Source: Oscillospiraceae bacterium
GTDB lineage: Bacteria > Bacillota > Clostridia > Oscillospirales > Oscillospiraceae
Direction of reading: 5' to 3'
Length of the DNA stretch: 26,301 nt
NCBI GenBank assembly: GCA_018265835.1
Contig: JABLYK010000028.1
Coordinates: forward strand, 1 to 26,301
Each line of letters starts with the position of its first letter. Position 1 is the stretch's first letter. The translations under genes and the position numbers were made by a program. The notes below the pieces were generated by a model. It made no database searches and was not told the DNA's origin. It worked only from the letters and a program-made list of their open reading frames with translations. Shown in pieces: positions 7,725 to 15,607 of this stretch.

Positions 7725-8723
7725 TCACAGAGACAGCTCATCCGCGCGCAGGCATGCCACGCGGTGCTCCGGGGCAACCTCGCACAGCGAGGGACATTGC
7801 TGCTTGCATTGCTCGGCTGCATAGGGGCAGCGTGTATGGAACACGCAGCCAGCCGGCGGGTTGATGGGGGAGGGCAGCTCGCCTTCCAGAATGACACGCT
7901 CCCGGTGCGTGTTCGGGTCCGGCGTGGGCACGGCACTCAGCAGCACCTGCGTATACGGGTGACACGGATGCTCGAACAGTGCGTCCGTCGGCGCCTCTTC
8001 CACCAGATGTCCCAGATACATGACGCCGACCCGGTCCGCAATATAGCGCACCACGGACATATCGTGGGAAATGAAGAGATAGGTGAGGTTTTCCTCCTTT
8101 TGCAGATCAAGCAGGAGGTTGATGATCTGGGAGCGCACGGAGACGTCCAGTGCGGAGACCGGTTCGTCGCAGACGATAATGTCCGGATGGAGCAGGATCG
8201 CTCTTGCAAGACCGACGCGCTGCCGCTGGCCGCCGGACAGCTCGTGGGGATAGCGGTAGAAATGCTCGGCGCGCAGCCCAACCTCATCCAGAATTTTGAG
8301 CACCATGCCCATGCGTTCCCGTTTGCTTCCGATTTTCTGAATGGCGAGCGTTTCCATGAGAATATCGCCGATGTGCATGCGCCCGTCCAGCGACGTGTAC
8401 GGGTCCTGAAAGACCATCTGCATCCGGCTGCGCATGCTGCGCAGCTCGCGGGCGCTGAGCGTTGTGATATCCGTTCCGTCCACGGTGATCGTACCCGCGG
8501 TCGGATCCAGCAGCCGGATCAGCGTCCGCCCGAGCGTGGACTTGCCGCAGCCCGTTTCCCCCACAAGCCCATAGGTTTCGCCCCGGTAGAGCTCCAGGGA
8601 AATATCGTCTACCGCTTTGACGTTGCCGATGGTCTGACCGGCAAAGCCTTTGACCGGGAAATAGGTTTTGATATGTTCCGCTTTTAATACAACTTCTCGT
8701 TTATCTTCCATGGCATTTTCCAT
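7725..8723 (-). CDS. oppF: Oligopeptide/dipeptide ABC transporter ATPase, OppF/DppF type
   Basis: A 332-aa cytoplasmic ATPase that powers peptide import together with OppD. Walker A is GETGCGKS (about 55-62). An LSGGQRQRV signature and an IIVCDEP Walker B follow. The C-terminal oligopeptide-transporter extension (HPYTQVLLSAVPTP) ends in a cysteine-rich segment (CVFHTRCPYAAEQC), as in the OppD/F family. It is the last gene of the minus-strand operon, 9 nt after oppD, with only a weak ribosome binding site (GCAGG), which suggests translational coupling. The strong hairpin at 7652-7710 ends the transcript. Assignment to Opp rather than Dpp or another peptide/nickel class subfamily cannot be settled from the ATPase. 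Confidence 0.93.
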   Translation of the reverse strand: MENAMEDKREVVLKAEHIKTYFPVKGFAGQTIGNVKAVDDISLELYRGETYGLVGETGCGKSTLGRTLIRLLDPTAGTITVDGTDITTLSARELRSMRSRMQMVFQDPYTSLDGRMHIGDILMETLAIQKIGSKRERMGMVLKILDEVGLRAEHFYRYPHELSGGQRQRVGLARAILLHPDIIVCDEPVSALDVSVRSQIINLLLDLQKEENLTYLFISHDMSVVRYIADRVGVMYLGHLVEEAPTDALFEHPCHPYTQVLLSAVPTPDPNTHRERVILEGELPSPINPPAGCVFHTRCPYAAEQCKQQCPSLCEVAPEHRVACLRADELSL

Positions 8724-8732
8724 CCTGCTGCG

Positions 8733-9710
8733 TTAGATCTGACCCGCGCGGAAGCAGCGGACCTTCTGCGTACTGCTGACGGACTGCAGCTCTGGCATCG
8801 CCTTGCTGCACCCTTCCTCTGCGAAGGGACAGCGCGGGCAAAACCGGCAACCCTGTGGAATCTGGCTCAAAAGCGGAACGGAGCCTTCAATGATGAACAG
8901 CCGTTCCCGCCGCGCTCCATCCATCTTGGGGATGCTCCGGAGAAGCCCTTTTGTATAGGGGTGCTGCGGATTTTGAAACAGGGAGAACACATCCGCCTCT
9001 TCCACGATCTGCCCCAGATACATGACCGCCACACGGCTGCACGTCTCCGCGACGACGGACAGGTCATGGGTGATGAGGATCACGCCCATGTTCAGCTTTT
9101 GATTCAATTCCACAATAAGCGCCATAATCTGAGCCTGAATCGTCACATCCAGCGCGGTTGTCGGCTCATCGGCGATCAGCAGCTTTGGGTGGCAGCTCAG
9201 CGCACAGGCGATCATCACGCGCTGGCGCATACCGCCGGACATCTCGTGCGGATATTGATCGACCCGCGTTTCCGGACTGGGGATGCCGACGAGACGGAGC
9301 ATCTCAATGGCGCGCTCCCGAGCCTCGCGCTTGGACAGCTTCTGATGGATCATCAGCGCTTCCATGATCTGATTGCCGCAGGTGAACACCGGATTCAGCG
9401 AGCTTAAGCTGTCCTGAAAGACCATGGCGATGTCCTTGCCGCGGACAGCCTGCATCTTTTTCTCCGGCAAGGTGAGCAGATCCACGCCGTCAAACAGGAT
9501 TTCGCCCTGATAGCGTGCAAGCCGCTTTTCGTCATACAGCCGCATGATCGACTGGCTCGTGACGGATTTGCCGCAGCCGGATTCGCCCACGAGACCGAGA
9601 ATCTCGCCCTTGTCCACGTGGAACGATACGCCCTGTACCGCGTTCATCACGCCGCGCTCTGTTTTGAAAGAGGTGGTCAGATTTTTGACCTCAAGAATTT
9701 TTTCGCCCAT
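8733..9710 (-). CDS. oppD: Oligopeptide/dipeptide ABC transporter ATPase, OppD/DppD type
   Basis: A 325-aa ATPase partner of OppF. Walker A is GESGCGKS (42-49), the Q-loop glutamine is in MVFQD (Gln99), the signature is MSGGMRQRV (from 157) and Walker B is LLIADEP (177-183). The C-terminal peptide-transporter extension HPYTKGLLRSIP and Cys-rich tail CRFCPRCPFAEEGC match the OppD family and may bind an iron-sulfur cluster, as reported for some relatives. It starts 12 nt after oppC with an AAAGG-type site. Position second to last in the operon is normal for the oppABCDF order. Confidence 0.93.
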   Translation of the reverse strand: MGEKILEVKNLTTSFKTERGVMNAVQGVSFHVDKGEILGLVGESGCGKSVTSQSIMRLYDEKRLARYQGEILFDGVDLLTLPEKKMQAVRGKDIAMVFQDSLSSLNPVFTCGNQIMEALMIHQKLSKREARERAIEMLRLVGIPSPETRVDQYPHEMSGGMRQRVMIACALSCHPKLLIADEPTTALDVTIQAQIMALIVELNQKLNMGVILITHDLSVVAETCSRVAVMYLGQIVEEADVFSLFQNPQHPYTKGLLRSIPKMDGARRERLFIIEGSVPLLSQIPQGCRFCPRCPFAEEGCSKAMPELQSVSSTQKVRCFRAGQI

Positions 9711-9722
9711 CGGTGCAGCCTT

Positions 9723-10625
9723 TCAGTTCGTGTGCGGGTCGAGAATATCCCGCAGACCATCGCCAAAAATGTTTGTCCCCATGACCGCCAGCGCCGTGGC
9801 AAGACCGGGGTATACGATCATCCACCAGGCGGTATTGATGACCTCGCGTCCTTCGGAGAGAATGTTGCCCCAGCTCGGCTGCGGCGCAGGCACGCCGACA
9901 GACAGGAAGCTCAGCGCGGCCTCGGTGATGATGGAGTTTGCAAAGTTATACGATGCCTGCACCACCACGGCCGAGAGAATGTTCGGCGCGATGTGGCGCC
10001 AGATGATGCGGAAGGAGGAGGCCCCCTGCGAGCGCAGCGCCTCAATATACGTCTGCTCCATGACGACCAGCGCCGCAGAGCGGGCGACCCGCGCCATGCG
10101 CGGGACATAGACGATGCTCAGCGCCAGAATGACGTTGAACGTGCTCTGACCCAGTACCGCCATGAGCGCGATCGCAAGCAGCGTGGACGGAATGGCGCTC
10201 AGACCGTCGCAGATGCGCATGAGCACATTGTCCAGCACTTTATAGTAGCAGGCATACAGGCCGACGATCATGCCGAGGATCATCGAACTCAGGCCGACGC
10301 TCACGCCGACAAGCATGGAGACCCGCGCACCGTAGATAATGCGGCTGAACAGGTCGCGGCCGAGCTTGTCTGCGCCCAGCAGATATTCCGCTCCCGGCTT
10401 CGCCAACCGGTTGGATACGGTTTGCGCCAGCGGATCGGCGGGCGCGATGACCGGCGCCAGAATTGCCACCGCAGCCATGAGCAGCACAAGAAACGCGCCG
10501 ACAACGGCCTGACGGCTCTGGAAAAACCGCCGGAGATTGAGCTGCCGCTGCTCGTGCTGAAGCCGATGCTTCACGGCGTTCAGCTCGCGCTGTTGCGACT
10601 CAAAAATCTTTGTATCTGTTTCCAT
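9723..10625 (-). CDS. oppC: Peptide ABC transporter permease, OppC/DppC type
   Basis: A 300-aa membrane permease. A charged 35-residue cytoplasmic N-terminus precedes the first membrane segment (about 40-60), then the OppC hallmark GADKLGRDLFSRIIYGAR (84-101) and five further membrane segments. The EAA coupling loop that docks on the ATPases begins EALRSQGASS near residue 195 and reads on to HIAPN. The protein ends PWGN-type style with SWGNILSEG and GDGLRDILDP, as usual for this family. GGAGGG lies 6 nt before the ATG, 12 nt after oppB. It forms the translocation pore with OppB. Confidence 0.94.
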   Translation of the reverse strand: METDTKIFESQQRELNAVKHRLQHEQRQLNLRRFFQSRQAVVGAFLVLLMAAVAILAPVIAPADPLAQTVSNRLAKPGAEYLLGADKLGRDLFSRIIYGARVSMLVGVSVGLSSMILGMIVGLYACYYKVLDNVLMRICDGLSAIPSTLLAIALMAVLGQSTFNVILALSIVYVPRMARVARSAALVVMEQTYIEALRSQGASSFRIIWRHIAPNILSAVVVQASYNFANSIITEAALSFLSVGVPAPQPSWGNILSEGREVINTAWWMIVYPGLATALAVMGTNIFGDGLRDILDPHTN

Positions 10626-10637
10626 TTGCGACCCTCC

Positions 10638-11585
10638 TCAGGCAAGCCGCACGCGCGGGTCGATGAGTCCGTAGATCAGATCGAGCACCAGCGTACACAG
10701 GACATTGAGCAGCGAGACAACCAGTACGACTGCCTGAACGACCTCATAATCCCGGCGCATGACGGAGTTGAGCGTCAGCTTTCCGATGCCGGGGATGTTG
10801 AAGATCGTCTCGGTGACGGCCGCGCCGCCAAGACAGGAGATGAAAGCCAGCCCCACGACCGTAATGATGCCGACGAGGGCGTTTTTCATGGCGTGCTTGG
10901 CGAACAGCCGGAAGCGGGACACGCCCTTGGCCTTTGCCATGCGCATGTAGTCAGAGCCCATGATCTCCAGCATTGAGGATCGGGTCATGCGGATAATGAG
11001 ACCCAGCTCAATAAAGCCCAGTGCAATGCCCGGCAGGATCATATAGCGGATGTGCGTCAGCCAGCCGTAGGTGGCGATTTCCTTATAGCCGGAGGAGGGG
11101 AGCCAGCCCAGCTTGACGGAAAACAGCAAAACCAGACCCAGACCCATCAGAAAGCTCGGCATGGACACACCGATGATGGAAAATGTGGAGATCAGCTGGT
11201 CGGCTGCCCGTCCGCGCTTGATGGCCGCGATCATGCCAAGCGGTACGCCGACGAGCGTGGCGAACAGGATGGCGACGACCGTCTGCTGAAGCGTGGGGAC
11301 CATATGCGTGCCGATAATCTCCAGCATCGTGCCGTCCATGAACAGCGACGTGCCAAGATCGCCGCGGAAGATGTCTCTGACCCAGTGAATATACTGGAGC
11401 ACCAGCGGCTCGTTCAGACCAAGGGTCTCGCGCAGCGCCTCAATCTGCGCCGGTGTCGCCTGCTCACCGAGCATGATGGCAGCAGGATCGCCCGGCACGA
11501 GGTGAATCAGCATAAAGATCACGATCGAGACAATGAACAGCACGGGGATCAAGCTCAGCAGCCGCTTGATTACATACTTATGCAT
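10638..11585 (-). CDS. oppB: Peptide ABC transporter permease, OppB/DppB type
   Basis: A 315-aa permease with the standard N-terminus MHKYVIKRLLSLIPVLF (first membrane segment), PGDPA near residue 31, six predicted membrane segments, an EAA loop (RMAKAKGVSRFRLF, about 215-228) and a C-terminal LDPRVRL-like end (GLIDPRVRLA). The frame is open to an ATG at 11618, but ATG 11585 is chosen because AAAAGGAG precedes it by about 8 nt and the protein then matches the family start. It is separated from oppA by 94 nt containing a stable stem-loop, while the downstream genes are nearly contiguous. Confidence 0.94.
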   Translation of the reverse strand: MHKYVIKRLLSLIPVLFIVSIVIFMLIHLVPGDPAAIMLGEQATPAQIEALRETLGLNEPLVLQYIHWVRDIFRGDLGTSLFMDGTMLEIIGTHMVPTLQQTVVAILFATLVGVPLGMIAAIKRGRAADQLISTFSIIGVSMPSFLMGLGLVLLFSVKLGWLPSSGYKEIATYGWLTHIRYMILPGIALGFIELGLIIRMTRSSMLEIMGSDYMRMAKAKGVSRFRLFAKHAMKNALVGIITVVGLAFISCLGGAAVTETIFNIPGIGKLTLNSVMRRDYEVVQAVVLVVSLLNVLCTLVLDLIYGLIDPRVRLA

Positions 11586-11621
11586 GGGTATGGCTCCTTT
11601 TGGAAACGAGTGTTTCATGCA

Positions 11622-11656
11622 CCATATGCCGACGCGGCTTGCGCATCGGCATATGG
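11622..11656 (-). other. Stem-loop in the oppA-oppB intergenic gap
   Basis: The arms CCATATGCCGACGCG and its near-perfect complement (15 bp, one G-U pair on the minus transcript) enclose a 5-nt loop. No T run follows on the minus strand, so it is not a standard terminator. Similar hairpins after binding-protein genes elsewhere protect the upstream mRNA 3' end and allow more binding protein than permease. That role is inferred here. Confidence 0.6.
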
Positions 11657-11679
11657 CATGATCGTATCAGGTGATGAGA

Positions 11680-13257
11680 TCAGACGGCGGGGTGTGCGTT
11701 GACCCAAACCAGACGCTCCTTGACGAAAGCGCCGGTAATGTCGCTGGTGGACATGCCGCAAAGCTGGGTTGTGCCGAACTTCACGACGGGTACGCTCTCT
11801 TCATACATGTAGGCCTGCAGGTCGCTCCAGATCTGCTCTGCTTCTTCCAGATTGGCCTCTGCAGAGATCGCCGCGAGATCGTTCTGGATGCGCTCGTCGC
11901 TGCACCAGCCTGCCCAGGAAGCGGACAGGAACAGGTTCATGTTGGGCAGAACCTTGGGGCCAAAGCTGGTGATGAAAGCGTCCCAATTCTCGGGCTGATT
12001 GTTGCGTACATCGCTGTAGGTGGAGGCGTCATAGGCGGCAAGCTCGCAGTTGATGCCAATGCCGCGCAGCTGCTCCTGAATGACCTGCGCCTGTGCGTAG
12101 AAGTCGGTGGCGTTGGAGTTGACCAGAATGCGGAATACATCGCTGTCCTTCCAGCCGGCCTCTGCAAACAACGCCTTGGCGCGATCGGGGTTGTTCTGGT
12201 TGTAGTACTCCGAGCCGGCATCGCTATGCCAGTTGGCGGAGCTTTCGAACATGTACGAAGAATACAGGTTGTAGAAATCACGGTTGCCGGTGGAGGCGTA
12301 GAGCAGGTCGTCGCAGTTGACAACGGCCTGAACAGCCTGCCGCACCAGCGGATTGGTGGACACGCCCTTCGCCTTGTTGAAGATCAACATGGGCATTTCA
12401 GACTCGTCGCTGAAGATCGAGTAGTCGGCATTGTCCACAAACTGCGTGTAATTGTCGCCGGTGATTCTGTCCGCAAGGTCGTACTCGCCGGTCTGGATGC
12501 CGGACATGACCGTGGCGTTATCGCCGGGGTAGTAGAAGTAGACATTGTCATAATAAGCGGTCTTATGACCGGCCCAGCCGGAATAATCGCCTTCCTCGCC
12601 ATACGGCTGATAGCTTTCATTCTTCGTCAGCAGGATGTACTGGTCGGGGCGCCACTCCGAGAACGCGTAGGGGCCGGTGCCAATATAATCGGTAACCAGC
12701 TCGCCTTCGCCCACAGCCTCGATCACGGAGGCGGGCATAATGACAGCGTGCTGACCCAGACCGCCGATCATTTCGTTCAGGTACAGGGTGCCGTTTTCCA
12801 TGGTGATCTCGACCGTGTAGTCGTCCACCTTATAGAAATGCGCGCCGCCTACCAGCGTGTTTGCGTTTTCAGCGTTGTCGATCCAGCGGTTCATGGAAGC
12901 GACCACATCGTCGGCAGTCATTTCCTCGCCGTTGTGGAACATAACGCCATGGCGCAGATGATAGGTATAGACCGTGTTGTCGTCATTGACGTCAAAGCGC
13001 TCGCACAGCTCGCAGACGATCTCATTGTCGGCGTTCAGCGCGACGAGCTGCTCATAGACAGAGCCGTAAGCGACGACAGACGCGATGTCTTCCGTGCTCA
13101 TGGCGATGTCCAGATTGCTGGGCTCGCCGTCGAGCGCAATGTTCAATGCGGCAGACGTTCCCTCGCCCTTTCCGTCCGTGTCGTTCTTTTTGCCGCACCC
13201 GGCAAAGCAGAACAGGCAGAGAACGCAGGCCAAGAGCAGCGAGATGGTTCTTTTCAT
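11680..13257 (-). CDS. oppA: Peptide ABC transporter substrate-binding lipoprotein (SBP family 5)
   Basis: A 525-aa extracytoplasmic lipoprotein. The signal peptide MKRTISLLLACVLCLF ends in a lipobox FAGC (Cys21), followed by a short acidic linker (KKNDTDGKGEG). The mature part carries the family 5 motif for extracellular solute-binding proteins (YEQLVALN..., then YTYHLRHGVMFHNGEEMTADD) and full family length. Two ATGs (13263 and 13257) are possible; 13257 is preferred because GGAGG lies 9 nt before it and only 3 nt before the other. It is the first gene of the operon and is preceded by the lysine riboswitch and terminator. The ligand is therefore likely lysine or lysine-containing peptides, an inference from regulation and not from the binding pocket. 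Confidence 0.94.
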   Translation of the reverse strand: MKRTISLLLACVLCLFCFAGCGKKNDTDGKGEGTSAALNIALDGEPSNLDIAMSTEDIASVVAYGSVYEQLVALNADNEIVCELCERFDVNDDNTVYTYHLRHGVMFHNGEEMTADDVVASMNRWIDNAENANTLVGGAHFYKVDDYTVEITMENGTLYLNEMIGGLGQHAVIMPASVIEAVGEGELVTDYIGTGPYAFSEWRPDQYILLTKNESYQPYGEEGDYSGWAGHKTAYYDNVYFYYPGDNATVMSGIQTGEYDLADRITGDNYTQFVDNADYSIFSDESEMPMLIFNKAKGVSTNPLVRQAVQAVVNCDDLLYASTGNRDFYNLYSSYMFESSANWHSDAGSEYYNQNNPDRAKALFAEAGWKDSDVFRILVNSNATDFYAQAQVIQEQLRGIGINCELAAYDASTYSDVRNNQPENWDAFITSFGPKVLPNMNLFLSASWAGWCSDERIQNDLAAISAEANLEEAEQIWSDLQAYMYEESVPVVKFGTTQLCGMSTSDITGAFVKERLVWVNAHPAV

Positions 13258-13321
13258 ATCCATTTTCCTCCCAATCTTTTTTATACGTCATCCGCATTGC
13301 GGAATCCGAACACAAAAATGT

Positions 13322-13354
13322 AAAAAACGGCAGCTCCCGTGTGAGGAGCTACCG
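13322..13354 (-). terminator. Riboswitch-associated intrinsic terminator
   Basis: On the minus strand the arms CGGTAGCTCC and GGAGCTGCCG (about 10-11 bp, G-U pairs included) with a 5-nt loop are followed by TTTTTT. It lies 74 nt after the lysine aptamer and about 65 nt before oppA. The 5' arm (GCTCC, preceded by TGCA) can pair instead with GGAGC...TGCA at the 3' side of aptamer P1, which would be the antiterminator. Confidence 0.88.
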
Positions 13355-13427
13355 CCTGCAAAACAAATGTGCAAATTCTTCAGCGATCTATCTTCCTGAG
13401 ATACATCCGTCAGAGTCACTGTGTGCA

Positions 13428-13592
13428 AATAGCGCTCCGCACGAATCGGTGCGGCAGTCTATAAGATGTTCTCCTATAGCCCAGCGGAGCGCCGTTGCTG
13501 CAACGAACCGCTTCGGCGCCTACGCCTTTCGCCGCTCGCAGACCAGCAAGTCATTGCGGGAGCGGATACTCATCGTGAGGCGCGCCTCTATT
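13428..13592 (-). ncRNA. Lysine riboswitch aptamer (L box)
   Basis: Read on the minus strand, the 165-nt segment shows the lysine riboswitch pattern in order. First comes a P1 5' side AATAGAGGCGCGCC, then GATGAGTA (13567-13574). P2 follows (GAGCGG at 13560-13565 with CCGCTC at 13532-13537, as plus-strand text). The highly conserved junction core GAAAGGCG..GGCGCCGAAG (13511-13530) comes next. P3 spans about 13484-13511 and is followed by CTGGG. P4 is an 8-bp hairpin (13459-13479), then ACTGCC. P5 is CCGCAC/GTGCGG (13437-13454), and GCGCTATT closes P1. Lysine binding should stabilise P1 and allow the terminator at 13322-13354 to form, shutting off the opp operon. I recognised it by conserved motifs and folding; a covariance-model search is the decisive test. 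Confidence 0.93.
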
Positions 13593-13598
13593 GTACAT

Positions 13599-13626
13599 AT
13601 TATATTGATATTTTACGGATTATTAA
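13599..13626 (-). promoter_or_regulatory. Promoter of the riboswitch-opp operon
   Basis: A perfect TATAAT (minus strand, 13599-13604) lies 6 nt before the aptamer 5' end at 13592, which fits a start at the aptamer. The -35 is weak (TTAATA at 13621-13626, 16-bp spacer). Confidence 0.55.
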
Positions 13627-13971
13627 GTGCAAAAAGTGCGGATAACCGCGCAAAAAATGCTGTGTCCAGAAAAGGGGACGCCGAAATCAGGATCTTGCGT
13701 TTGATCGCCAGAAACTTTTGGAAACTATAATGTTGACATGATATCACAAAAAAGCGCACAATGCAATAGGGATTCGTCTCATGATTTGTGCCGGAATGGC
13801 GCCTGCTTTTGTTTGGTATCCACAAAAGAAGGAGCTATTTTCACAGATTTTGCGCGGCGACTTTCGTTCCGGTGCAGCGCCGCGATGAAAATGGGGATTG
13901 ATTTCAAAAAACGGCTGTGCTAGCATGAGCACTGTTCAGACTGCTATTTTTCTGAAGATCGGAGGCGCACC
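13605..13971. other. Gene-free divergent region between the opp operon and the amidohydrolase
   Basis: No convincing gene is seen. A 61-codon plus-strand frame (13738-13923) lacks a ribosome binding site. The stretch holds candidate promoter boxes for the plus-strand gene, a 7-bp inverted repeat CGCGGCG...CGCCGCG (about 13854-13885) and a short GTGCT...AGCAC hairpin (about 13917-13932) in the probable leader. Confidence 0.6.
13733..13762 (+). promoter_or_regulatory. Possible promoter of the amidohydrolase gene
   Basis: A perfect TTGACA (13733-13738) is 18 bp from a poor CACAAT (13757-13762). An alternative TTGATC/TATAAT pair (13701-13731) has a 19-bp spacer. Neither is strong. Confidence 0.3.
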
Positions 13972-15357
13972 ATGAAAATACTGATTCAAAACGGACTGCT
14001 GATAGACCCGGCAAACGGCGTACAGGCGAGGCTGAACCTGCTGCTGGAGGACGGCCGGGTAGCTGCTGTGACGCAGGCGGAACCTGTAGCGGACCGCGTG
14101 ATTGACGCGGCCGGCAAGGTTGTCTGCCCGGGCTTTCTGGATATTCATATGCATGAGGATCCTGTGGAAGCGGACGGAACGCTCTATGCCGACGAGGAAA
14201 AAGCCATTTTCAAATGCATGCTGCGCATGGGCGTGACAACTGCGGTTGGCGGAAACTGCGGCGATAACGTTTGTCATCCTGCGGACTATCTGGATATTGT
14301 GGATCGGGACGGCGCGGCGGTCAATGTGGCCATGCTGGCCGGACACACCTTTTTCCGCCAGCAGGCGGGCTGCACGGATAAATATGCGCCTGCCTCCGAT
14401 GCGCAGATTGCGCAGATGGCAGGGGAGATCGACGAGAGTCTGGCGCGCGGGTGCCTCGGCGTTTCCTACGGCATTCGCTATGTGCCGGGCATGAATGCGC
14501 GGGAGCTGCAGCTGACGGCGGCGCCCTGCAAACGGGACGGACGGCTGGTCGCGGCGCATATCCGCAGCGATGCGGAGGAGGTCTTTGACGCTGCGCGGGA
14601 GTTTCTGAACGCCGGAATGGAGCTGGGCGTGCCGATGCAGCTTTCGCACATCGGCAGCATGGCCGGCTTTGGCCAGATGGAGCGCTTTTTGACGCTGGTG
14701 GATTCCTACCGCGCGCAGGGGCTGAACGTCGGCTGCGACTGCTACCCTTATGCGGCGTTTTCCACGGGAATCGGCGAGACAACCTATGACGACGGCTGGC
14801 TGGAGCGCTATGACTGCGGCTATGACGTCGTGGAGCTGGCGGAAGGAACGTATAAAGGACAGCGGTGCACAAAGGAGATTTTTGAAGAAGTGCGCCGGGA
14901 TTTTCCGGCGTGCAAGACAATTTGCTACGTGATGCAGCAGGAGGATGTGGACCTGGCCTATCAGCATCCCGGTGTGATGCTTGGCAGCGACGGCACGCTG
15001 AGCGAGGGGCAGGGGCACCCCCGCGCGGCGGGAACGTTCCCCCGGCTGCTGGGGCGTTACGTCCGCAGCGGCAAGCTCTCGCTCTATGACGCGGTCACGC
15101 GCATGACGGCGCTTCCGGCGCAGCAGCTGGGGCTTTCGCGCAAAGGCCGTCTTTGCGTCGGGGCGGACGCGGATGTGGTGATTTTTGACCCGCAGACGAT
15201 TGACGACCGCGCGACCTTCGGCGATCCGCTGCTCCCGCCTGTGGGCATCGAGTGCGTCATCGTCAATGGCGTTGTGGCGGCGGAAGACGGAAAAATTCTG
15301 TGCGCGTCGGCCGGCAAATCGGTCCGTGCGGAGTCGGATTCCGGAAAAGGATTCTGA
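13972..15357 (+). CDS. Amidohydrolase family protein, N-acyl-D-amino-acid deacylase-like
   Basis: A 461-aa metal-dependent hydrolase resembling D-aminoacylases, which release D-amino acids from N-acyl derivatives. It has the beta-strand N-terminus and PGFLDIHMHED (His59, His61), GGNCG with Cys96 at the place of the metal-bridging cysteine of D-aminoacylase, AAHIRS (His196), SHIGS (His226) and LGSDGTLSEGQGHPRAAGTFPR (Asp340, His349), which matches the family signature HPR..GTFPR. GGAGG lies 6 nt before the ATG. It is transcribed alone and ends at the terminator at 15429-15464. Its neighbours (AcnX enzyme, NSS symporter, peptide importer) suggest amino acid scavenging. The true substrate may differ from acyl-D-amino acids, since this branch also includes dihydroorotase- and hydantoinase-like enzymes. 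Confidence 0.85.
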   Translation: MKILIQNGLLIDPANGVQARLNLLLEDGRVAAVTQAEPVADRVIDAAGKVVCPGFLDIHMHEDPVEADGTLYADEEKAIFKCMLRMGVTTAVGGNCGDNVCHPADYLDIVDRDGAAVNVAMLAGHTFFRQQAGCTDKYAPASDAQIAQMAGEIDESLARGCLGVSYGIRYVPGMNARELQLTAAPCKRDGRLVAAHIRSDAEEVFDAAREFLNAGMELGVPMQLSHIGSMAGFGQMERFLTLVDSYRAQGLNVGCDCYPYAAFSTGIGETTYDDGWLERYDCGYDVVELAEGTYKGQRCTKEIFEEVRRDFPACKTICYVMQQEDVDLAYQHPGVMLGSDGTLSEGQGHPRAAGTFPRLLGRYVRSGKLSLYDAVTRMTALPAQQLGLSRKGRLCVGADADVVIFDPQTIDDRATFGDPLLPPVGIECVIVNGVVAAEDGKILCASAGKSVRAESDSGKGF

Positions 15358-15393
15358 GCGCGCATGGAACGGGGCCGAGACACATAAAATACA

Positions 15394-15418
15394 CCGGGAA
15401 AGATTCTGACCTTCCCGG
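15394..15418 (+). other. Short hairpin without T run
   Basis: A CCGGGAA/TTCCCGG 7-bp stem with an 11-nt loop lies between the amidohydrolase stop and its terminator. Its role is unclear. Confidence 0.4.
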
Positions 15419-15428
15419 CGCAGAAAGT

Positions 15429-15464
15429 GCAGACCACGAAAGATAGTTTGTGGTCTGCGTTTTT
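15429..15464 (+). terminator. Terminator of the amidohydrolase gene
   Basis: The arms GCAGACCAC and GTGGTCTGC (9 bp, extendable past a bulge) are followed by GTTTTT. Confidence 0.82.
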
Positions 15465-15523
15465 CTGCTTTTCGTCAAAATAGCCAAAAGATGTAGGCAA
15501 TTTGCGCGAAATGCGCCGGGTGC

Positions 15524-15552
15524 TTGAAATTCCGAGCGGACGGTCGTATAAT
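15524..15552 (+). promoter_or_regulatory. Promoter of the aconitase-X operon
   Basis: TTGAAA (15524-15529) and a perfect TATAAT (15547-15552) are 17 bp apart. The leader would be about 48 nt. A GCGC-GAAAT-GCGC hairpin lies 7 nt upstream of the -35. Confidence 0.75.
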
Positions 15553-15607
15553 GCAAAATAGTTAATAAATTCACATGTCGTAAGAAATCCCAAAGGAGGT
15601 TGCATGT

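Noticed and set aside
11671..13323. 550-codon plus-strand open frame antisense to oppA
   Set aside because: OppA has a lipobox, family motif and ribosome site; the antisense frame has none.
13428..13592. 6S RNA or T-box leader as an explanation of the structured leader
   Set aside because: The T-box sequence GGGTGG..ACCGCG is absent, and the ordered motifs match the lysine riboswitch much better than 6S RNA.
13738..13923. 61-codon plus-strand frame between opp and the amidohydrolase
   Set aside because: It has no ribosome binding site, its ATG overlaps a TTGACATG promoter-like sequence, and its composition is not gene-like.
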